Below are positions 19,317 to 25,000 of a DNA stretch of 25,000 nucleotides, in pieces. The notes beneath the pieces were generated by a model. That model saw only the letters and a list, made by a program, of their open reading frames with translations, was not told the origin of the DNA and did not search any database. Source of the stretch: Halocaridina rubra (lineage: Eukaryota; Arthropoda; Malacostraca; Decapoda; Atyidae); contig JAXCGZ010021623.1 in assembly GCA_037179515.1 (NCBI GenBank), positions 1 to 25,000 of the forward strand, given 5' to 3'. The position numbers and the translations under genes are program-made. Within the stretch, counting starts at the first letter, position 1. Each line of letters begins with the position of its first letter.

Positions 19317-19374
19317 ACCAAACGAGTTGACGTGCAGCTCTCCCCTGCCTCCCACCTCTGTAACTCCTGCTTAA
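19317..19374 (+). CDS. nudE: nudE terminal coding exon f
   Basis: The exon follows a strong acceptor, CTCCTCTTCTTTTGCAG. Its first base completes the Arg codon split after exon e. The frame then reads RPNELTCSSPLPPTSVTPA and stops at TAA (19372-19374). Total coding length across the six exons is then 747 nt, an exact multiple of three. The order PPPG-x-x-SARP-then-Pro/Ser-rich tail resembles the end of vertebrate NDEL1 (PPPPG...SSRPSS...), which supports the junction. The longer overlapping frame from 19311 to 19673 is out of phase with exon e and not family-like. The C-terminus is poorly conserved, so this is less sure than the other exons. Confidence 0.68.
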
Positions 19375-19885
19375 AGCTTTCACATTCACACGAATATTCC
19401 CCTGTTACTTGCAAAGTTGTGAAAGAATGTTTCAAGAGACATCACGTTCAAAATTGGGATGACTGTTTGAGAAACAACCATATGTCAAACGAGATACCGG
19501 ATGGTTTGCCGTACTTACGTGAGAATCTTAAAAACCAACCATCTGCAAGTTGTTACATGCCTGTGGGTATGGACAGGAAGCTGGCAGGGCGGGTCAAGAG
19601 GCATACCTCTGGATCTGATTTCACTAAAAACAGTTCCTGTCCCTTGGCTGTAACGAAAGAATATTTTTTCTGAAATATGGTTATCATCATCTATTTTAAG
19701 TCCTACATGGAATTTCATCATTCCTTTTGTATATAAATCCTTAAACAAAAGTGCTCTTGACACATTCTTTCTGTGTATAAAATGCAAGACATTCAGACTG
19801 TGTATATTTTGCTTTAAGGACACTGCGATGAGCACCCTATAGATTTTATTTTACAAATGAATAAAAGGATACGCAGAATGCTGTT
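19375..19885 (+). other. probable nudE 3' untranslated region
   Basis: It runs from the TAA in exon f to just past the AATAAA at 19860-19865. The sequence is unique-looking, with no SINE copy, which suits an exonic UTR. The extent is inferred from the signal alone. Confidence 0.5.
19860..19865 (+). promoter_or_regulatory. putative nudE poly(A) signal
   Basis: AATAAA in the context ACAAATGAATAAAAGG, about 490 nt after the predicted stop. It is the first canonical hexamer I noticed downstream of exon f. Confidence 0.5.
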
Positions 19886-20206
19886 TTCAGGTGACCCCTC
19901 TGCTTTCATAAAACCATAATGGCACTATACAAAATAAGTGTGATACACTCATTCAGGTACTGCTTCTGTAGATGGCACTAATGCCAAGAGTGACTTCATA
20001 CCTCTCAGGAGATCATTCCCTAATTTCCTTTTTGCAGCAGAGTAATTATGGCTAGTGATTTGAACGATTAGCTCTTATAGTAACTGGTTGAGAAAACTCA
20101 GAATCATCCTGGAATCTTTTGCAGCTGCAAATTAGATAGTAATACACACCTCTAATTATTAAAGAGGAACTATCTTATTTATTTATTTTTTTTTTTGTGC
20201 TGCAGA

Positions 20207-20315
20207 TTACTCATTCACTGCAAGCGGTACAATCGGGAAGTAACGGGAAAATATTGGTGGTTACTCTTTCACTGAGAGTGATATAATCTGAAAGTAACGG
20301 GAAATTACTGGCATA
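20207..20315 (+). repeat. ~54-bp direct duplication
   Basis: TTACTCATTCACTGCAAGCG through GGGAAGTAACGGGAAAATAT is followed by TTACTCTTTCACTGAGAGTG through GAAAGTAACGGGAAATTACT. Two diverged copies. Confidence 0.7.
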
Positions 20316-20607
20316 CTGTAGTATCATCATTAAAATGCATTCCTCGATAGGTCGGTTATTACCGATACCAATAACTTTTGGTTGCATTGTACAAGTTTTT
20401 CCATGAAAATTGTGGCGTAGATTTTTCTCTTTTGTTCTTAAAAACATCACTTTTAGGAAACTGTCTTTATATTCTGTATATTACTGGACTAATCTAAGAA
20501 TTAAAATTTAGGGAATTTATTAATATACATTGTAAATTGGGCTTTCTATCTAGTAATATACATTAAACTGCGGGAATTACTTTGTCTTGAATGAAGATTA
20601 ATCCATA

Positions 20608-20752
20608 CTTTGAAATCCATAAAGGAAGCAATAAGTGCTCAAGATTTTTACCTTCCGTTGGGCCTCATCAAGAGCATTTTAAAAGCTCTTGATGAGGCCC
20701 AGTAGTGTGTGAAAATTTTGATAACTTATTGGCTCATTTATGCATTTTAAAG
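20608..20752. repeat. 145-bp foldback element / long hairpin
   Basis: The perfect inner arms TGGGCCTCATCAAGAGC (20659-20675) and GCTCTTGATGAGGCCCA (20685-20701) are separated by 9 nt. The outer arms still pair with mismatches. CTTTGAAATCCATAAAGGAA / GCAATAAGTGCTCAAGATTT on the left corresponds to the inverse of the right, CTTTAAAATGCATAAATGAG / CCAATAAGTTATCAAAATTT. It fits a short foldback element or structured RNA. Confidence 0.8.
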
Positions 20753-21686
20753 TGTATTATAGTCTTTGTAGTACTGTATTCTTATCATGAAGACTATGTA
20801 TTAAATTTCATGCCAAAGGGTACGTTAGGCAAGTTAGTTAAAAGAATATGATCTGTTCTACTGGCACCTCTTTGGCACTGTATGGCCCTTCTCCAAGATA
20901 TTTGAAATATGATCTTGAAATGCAAAAGTAGACCTCCTACATGTAAAAACAACCTATATAGTTGGTATGAATTCTCATTTCTAATCTACAAGAATATATG
21001 ATAAAAACATTATTTTTCATTTAATCCATCTCATAGCTCAGTAAATTACAAAATTCAAGAATGGTTTTACATTCATTAAGAGGGGAGCAGTGTAACTGTA
21101 AATATATATATTTTCTTCCCTCCTTGTCTCACGGTATAATGTTTCGTATTTAAAGTGGTTATTTTTGGAATAGCGATTAAGATTAGTCACAATTAATGTA
21201 AGAATACAAAATAATGGTTAATCTTCTAGCTCTGTAGATTATTCCTCAAAGATTATTATGTGCAGTTAAGGTATCTTTAATGGAAATAAATTTTCTTTCT
21301 TTTAGTTCGTTGTTACGATTTAATTTCTGAAGGAGAAAGTAATAATAATAGTTTTTTATTTCTTTCATGGATACTTAGTTTATTATTGTAGTACTGTTTA
21401 ATCCAGTTGAATACATTTAAATAAGGTCTTCCTACCTAAGGATTAGACAAACTGAAAATTGGTACGAGGTTTTGGCAATAGTTGAATTATCTTTATTTTT
21501 TTTAATTTAGAAAATGAATAAGACCTACCTTTAATATAACATTAATATAACATTTTTTATCCTTAGATTGGATTTATTCTCATTAAAAACAATTAGAAGA
21601 CTTACTGTGTTTGTTTGCTCCTTGAAGGTGAGTTTACGTAGTGCTTCTTCATTTTGGTGGGAGTGAGAGAAAGAGAGAATGTAATG
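20753..21686. other. intergenic stretch, nothing recognised
   Basis: AT-rich sequence with short homopolymers and a local TTAATATAACA duplication at about 21532-21553. No open frame, SINE or hairpin of note was seen. Confidence 0.5.
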
Positions 21687-21858
21687 TTTGATATTTTATG
21701 TATCACTATTTATCCCTCTTGAATGGGGGTGGACACATACAGGCTTGAGCTGGGGAGTTAAAGCTGGACGCTGTTACTAATACCCCGCGATGGATTCCGA
21801 TGAGGGTTTGTCACTTCCCAAGTCAAGTGATCTGACCACTGGGCTACCGCAGTCCAAG
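21687..21858 (-). repeat. tRNA-derived SINE, family B, near full length
   Basis: TGATATTTTATGTATCACTA, CCCTCTTGAATGGGGGTGGA, CAGGCTTGAGCTGGGGAGTT, then the inverted tRNA-like head (GATCTGACCACTGGGCTACC). Body and head are both well preserved. Confidence 0.8.
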
Positions 21859-22110
21859 CTACGACAACGTAATGAAATACATAATTTAGAGTACATTGTA
21901 TTCATTCTGACATAGCCACAGGAATACAACAAGGGCAAGTCCGAATGCCTGGAGAACCCTGCAAATGATAAATTCTCTTCATATCAAATAATAATATATT
22001 TCTGTCTCGTCCTTAAGCTGTTACTTTTTTCTTCTCAATGTTTTCTTGGTACCCAGATAGGAAGAGAGTTTTCTTTGCCCGTACCAGTGTCGCAGGAAAA
22101 AAAAAAGTAT

Positions 22111-22245
22111 TGTTTGTCGTTTTATATGACACTATTTATTCTCATTATATAAGTGAATACAGACAATTGGAGTTGGAGAATTAAGGCTGTATGTCCTTCC
22201 TAACCCCCAGTAGTGGGATTAATCCCGAGTGAGTCACTTCACTAC
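22111..22245 (-). repeat. tRNA-derived SINE, family B, head partly lost
   Basis: TTTGTCGTTTTATATGACAC, ACAATTGGAGTTGGAGAATT, AAGGCTGTATGTCCTTCCTA, then B-box-region GTGGGATTAATCCC. The A-box end is missing or too diverged. The flank at 22045-22110 resembles 23108-23190 (CCCGT-C-GTGTC-CA followed by an A run). Confidence 0.65.
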
Positions 22246-22334
22246 AACAGGGTAGCTCCTTGCTACCCTATCCCTCCTAGTCCGCTCTTTCAACAATGGC
22301 AATACGAATGAGATATCCTTTCTCTCCAAAGGTA

Positions 22335-22432
22335 ATGCACAGTTAATACAGACATGTTGGAGCAGGGGGATTAAGGTTGGATGCCTTTTCCAGTGTTCTG
22401 CTGAAGGATCAAACCCCCATCAGTCGTTTCCT
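22335..22432 (-). repeat. SINE family B, fragment
   Basis: ACAGACATGTTGGAGCAGGG then GGATTAAGGTTGGATGCC, followed by the B-box-side AGGATCAAACCCCCATCAG. Both ends are truncated. Confidence 0.6.
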
Positions 22433-22685
22433 AACTCGCAATAAAATGCAGGATTATAAAAAATAAAAAGTTGCAAATTAGGTTAATGTCAAGAACGCAC
22501 TTTCACGCCAAAATAATCCCAAAAGCAGATTTTGTGGACAAAAAAGAAAGTTTTTTTTACACAACATCTGGAAGGCTTTGCATGCAAGTTGGCAATCCAA
22601 AGAGATTTAATTTGCATATGTGCTTTGTCACGGTCATACCATGAAGGTTGTATTGTAAAGAGCCTACAACACAAGTGCACACACA

Positions 22686-22847
<162 letters not shown>

Positions 22848-22860
22848 TCACCATCATATT

Positions 22861-24240
22861 CCCCTAAATGCTGCAAAAGTGCAACCAGGAACAGAAGAGT
22901 TACGAGCTAGCAATTTCTTTTATCACTTTTCTTGCCGCAATGTAGGACAGTTTGATGTTAAATATTCCTTCAGTTGTGTGTTTTTTTTTTTATGCCTACA
23001 TCAACACCGAATATTCTTGGATGTTCATTACACACCTCATAATCCCTTCACATCTGACGAGTCAATACACTCTCCATCTCTGTTTCTCTTTATTTTATAT
23101 ATTCTTCGTGCCCAGGCCCGATGAGGGCTATTTTATTTAATTATTTTTTGGCCCGTCCTGGTGTCACAATCATTAAAAAAAAAAAGGAGGAGGAAAGAAT
23201 AGGACTAATGAGGTCCCCAAGGTTTCGCCTCCATCAGGGTACGGTCACACTAAATGTGCTCTTCTTGGAGGGGAAAGGATTGTGGGTTCTAGTCACCCTG
23301 CTAAATACTGAACTTATTCAAGACCCTTAAATTACTCTACTCTATATATAAAAAGCTTTCAATTATCACATGATAACACGCTTAGTTTAACCATTAATTC
23401 TATATAAGTTAAAAGAATTCTGATCCCGGCGAAAGCTCCGATCGTATGCTTAATAAAAAATAACTCTAAATACAATATATAATTATTGTACGATCTCCAA
23501 TACATTAATACATAAAGACAGGCAAAGTTACCATAGTCAGAGTATATTCTTATGATTAATTAGTAGTTGGAGTTCTGACATACCTAAAGATATCTATCTA
23601 TCAATCTTTTTATCTATTGAGGTGCCACATTCCCTAGGAAGCTGGTACTTACTGCCTTTCCTCTCGGTCAAAGGTCTTCTGCAACAATTTTTCTTCGACG
23701 TTCCACGATAAGGAAATAAATTAGCTCGTACTCTGTAAAAAATGTTAACGATTTGATACGAATTTTGTCATACACAGACTTAATATCAAACACTGGAATA
23801 TGACATATACAGAGGTACGATAATGACAAGAAATACTCGAAATATAACAAGCATAATAAGCTACAGGTCATTGGAATCTAGAACTTACCCCTTGAGACAA
23901 AACCAGTTTAATATAAATGGTAGTTTAATTCTAATTGGTAATAGAGAGCAGACCAAAGTAATGCCAGAAAGTTGTTAATAGAAGACAATAATTAAATGTT
24001 AATTAAACAAACTTATTAATAATAAAAAAAAAAACACTTCCTAAGCTCTTAGCGTGGGAGATTTAATTCGAAAGAACTGAAGAGACGAGAGATGGTGTTT
24101 GCTACACACGCAAGTAATTAACACACCTGTGGGTACTTGCTTGATTTGCGATGACAAAAGCCAAGTGTAAATTTGATGGTTAGTGATTATACATTAAACT
24201 GAAACGTAATTTACTTATTTAAACCATAACTTAAAGGTAT
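22861..24240. other. intergenic stretch, mostly unassigned
   Basis: AT-rich, with a small TATC microsatellite near 23591-23616 and a tRNA-like block at 23232-23305. No gene was recognised; short open frames at 22952, 23121 and 23668 are without family features. Confidence 0.5.
23232..23305 (+). repeat. possible tRNA-like SINE head
   Basis: GGTACGGTCACACTAAATGT, GCTCTTCTTGGAGG and GGATTGTGGGTTCTAGTCAC have the size and order of A-box, middle and B-box of a tRNA-like head. An A-rich run precedes it. Single copy here, so uncertain. Confidence 0.3.
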
Positions 24241-24245
24241 TACAT

Positions 24246-24274
24246 GAAGCCATTATTATTATTATCATTATTGC

Positions 24275-24327
<53 letters not shown>

Positions 24328-24334
24328 TCATTAT
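24246..24334. repeat. (TTA)n microsatellite
   Basis: About 85 bp of TTA/ATT repeats with a few TCA, TGC and AGT interruptions. Confidence 0.9.
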
Positions 24335-24570
24335 TCATTGTAAAACATCTTTAAATGTCTTATTTTAAATAAGTCATATATATATACGTGAAAAAAAAAA
24401 AAACACCAGTCCCTCAGCTCTCCTCAACAGCTCTACCAAAGAACTCCAAAATACAGAAGAATTTACGTAAAATAAAATTCTACGTATTTATATATACAAA
24501 AGAGAATTTACATAAACAATATAAATAATATATAATGATTAATGTCAGCCTGCGTTATTTAAATCACACA

Positions 24571-24581
24571 GGGGGGGGGGG
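24571..24581. repeat. poly-G run
   Basis: Ten or so consecutive G in an AT-rich setting (CACAGGGGGGGGGGTG), followed by (AATA)n at 24598-24632. Confidence 0.8.
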
Positions 24582-24640
24582 TGTTCACGCATGAAAACAA
24601 TAAATAAATTAATAAATAAATAAATAAATAAGACAAGTAA

Positions 24641-24642
<2 letters not shown>

Positions 24643-24729
<87 letters not shown>
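24643..24729. repeat. (TA)n microsatellite, ~87 bp
   Basis: A pure AT/TA run directly abutting the tRNA-like sequence at 24730. The Ile-Tyr open frame on the minus strand is an artefact. Confidence 0.95.
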
Positions 24730-24730
<1 letters not shown>

Positions 24731-24893
24731 CCAGCCATATACGGGGACGTAGCGAACCCTTGTCTATATGCCGAGGGTTCAAACCCCGACAGAAATAAAT
24801 TCTGAGTTTCAGATGTAAACTAGAGTAATAGTTACCTATCAAAGGGCAGTACCAGACAGTGTCAGCGTGCTGTAGGTTCGAATCCCGGTTAAA
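24730..24893 (+). repeat. two tRNA-like fragments with pol III B-box sequences
   Basis: GAGGGTTCAAACCCCGACAG at 24773-24792 and GTAGGTTCGAATCCCGGTT at about 24871-24889 are canonical T-arm/B-box sequences about 100 bp apart. No complete cloverleaf could be drawn, because the 5' halves are not convincing. They may be SINE heads or decayed tRNA genes next to the TA tract. Confidence 0.4.
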
Positions 24894-25000
24894 TGCAGTT
24901 ATTTGTTTTGTGTTTGTTACTACATATGGTAATGTTTTTATTTGTTATAATTTCAGTTTGGAAGTTTAGAGTTTTACATGTAATATAAGAATGAATAATG

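Noticed and set aside
19311..19673. 120-codon frame TKRVDVQLSPASHLCNSC... over the last exon
   Set aside because: It begins at a TTG within the splice acceptor and is out of phase with exon e. The phase-correct frame stops at 19372.

Overview
The window is animal nuclear DNA: AT-rich, intron-rich and full of repeats. It holds the 3' two thirds of one protein-coding gene on the + strand, a nudE/NDEL1-family gene (nuclear distribution protein nudE-like, a dynein and LIS1 cofactor). Several tRNA-derived SINE families, (TA)n, (CT)n and (TTA)n microsatellites, a pogo/Tigger DNA transposon and an arthropod-like nudE protein suggest an arthropod. A decapod crustacean is my guess, but no base-level marker here proves it.

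Gene layout: six coding exons were read directly (127-275, 1578-1714, 2559-2768, 6777-6877, 13445-13536, 19317-19374). All have AG/GT borders and compatible phases. Together they give 747 nt, exactly 248 codons plus a TAA stop. They cover the end of the N-terminal coiled coil (LIS1-binding core), a variable Ser/Gln-rich linker, the conserved TPSARISALN block and a short Pro/Ser-rich C-terminus. The 5' exons lie outside the window. A poly(A) signal follows at 19860.

Introns and flank: intron 276-1577 carries two SINE families. Intron 1715-2558 carries a tandem pair of short foldback elements. Intron 2769-6776 contains a complete 2.95-kb pogo/Tigger element with TIRs, a TA target duplication and a transposase broken by two +1 shifts. 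Intron 6878-13444 holds SINEs, a GC-rich hairpin, an unclassified dispersed repeat and a minisatellite. Intron 13537-19316 holds three further minisatellites and a foldback element with a SINE in its loop. Downstream of 19.9 kb I see no gene, only SINEs, a long hairpin, microsatellites and tRNA-like fragments.

The window looks like an ordinary host gene colonised by repeats. The best leads are the foldback elements, the SINE-in-hairpin structure, the internal triplication in the Tigger element, the minisatellite cluster, and two possible alternative nudE exons at 8031 and 16496.
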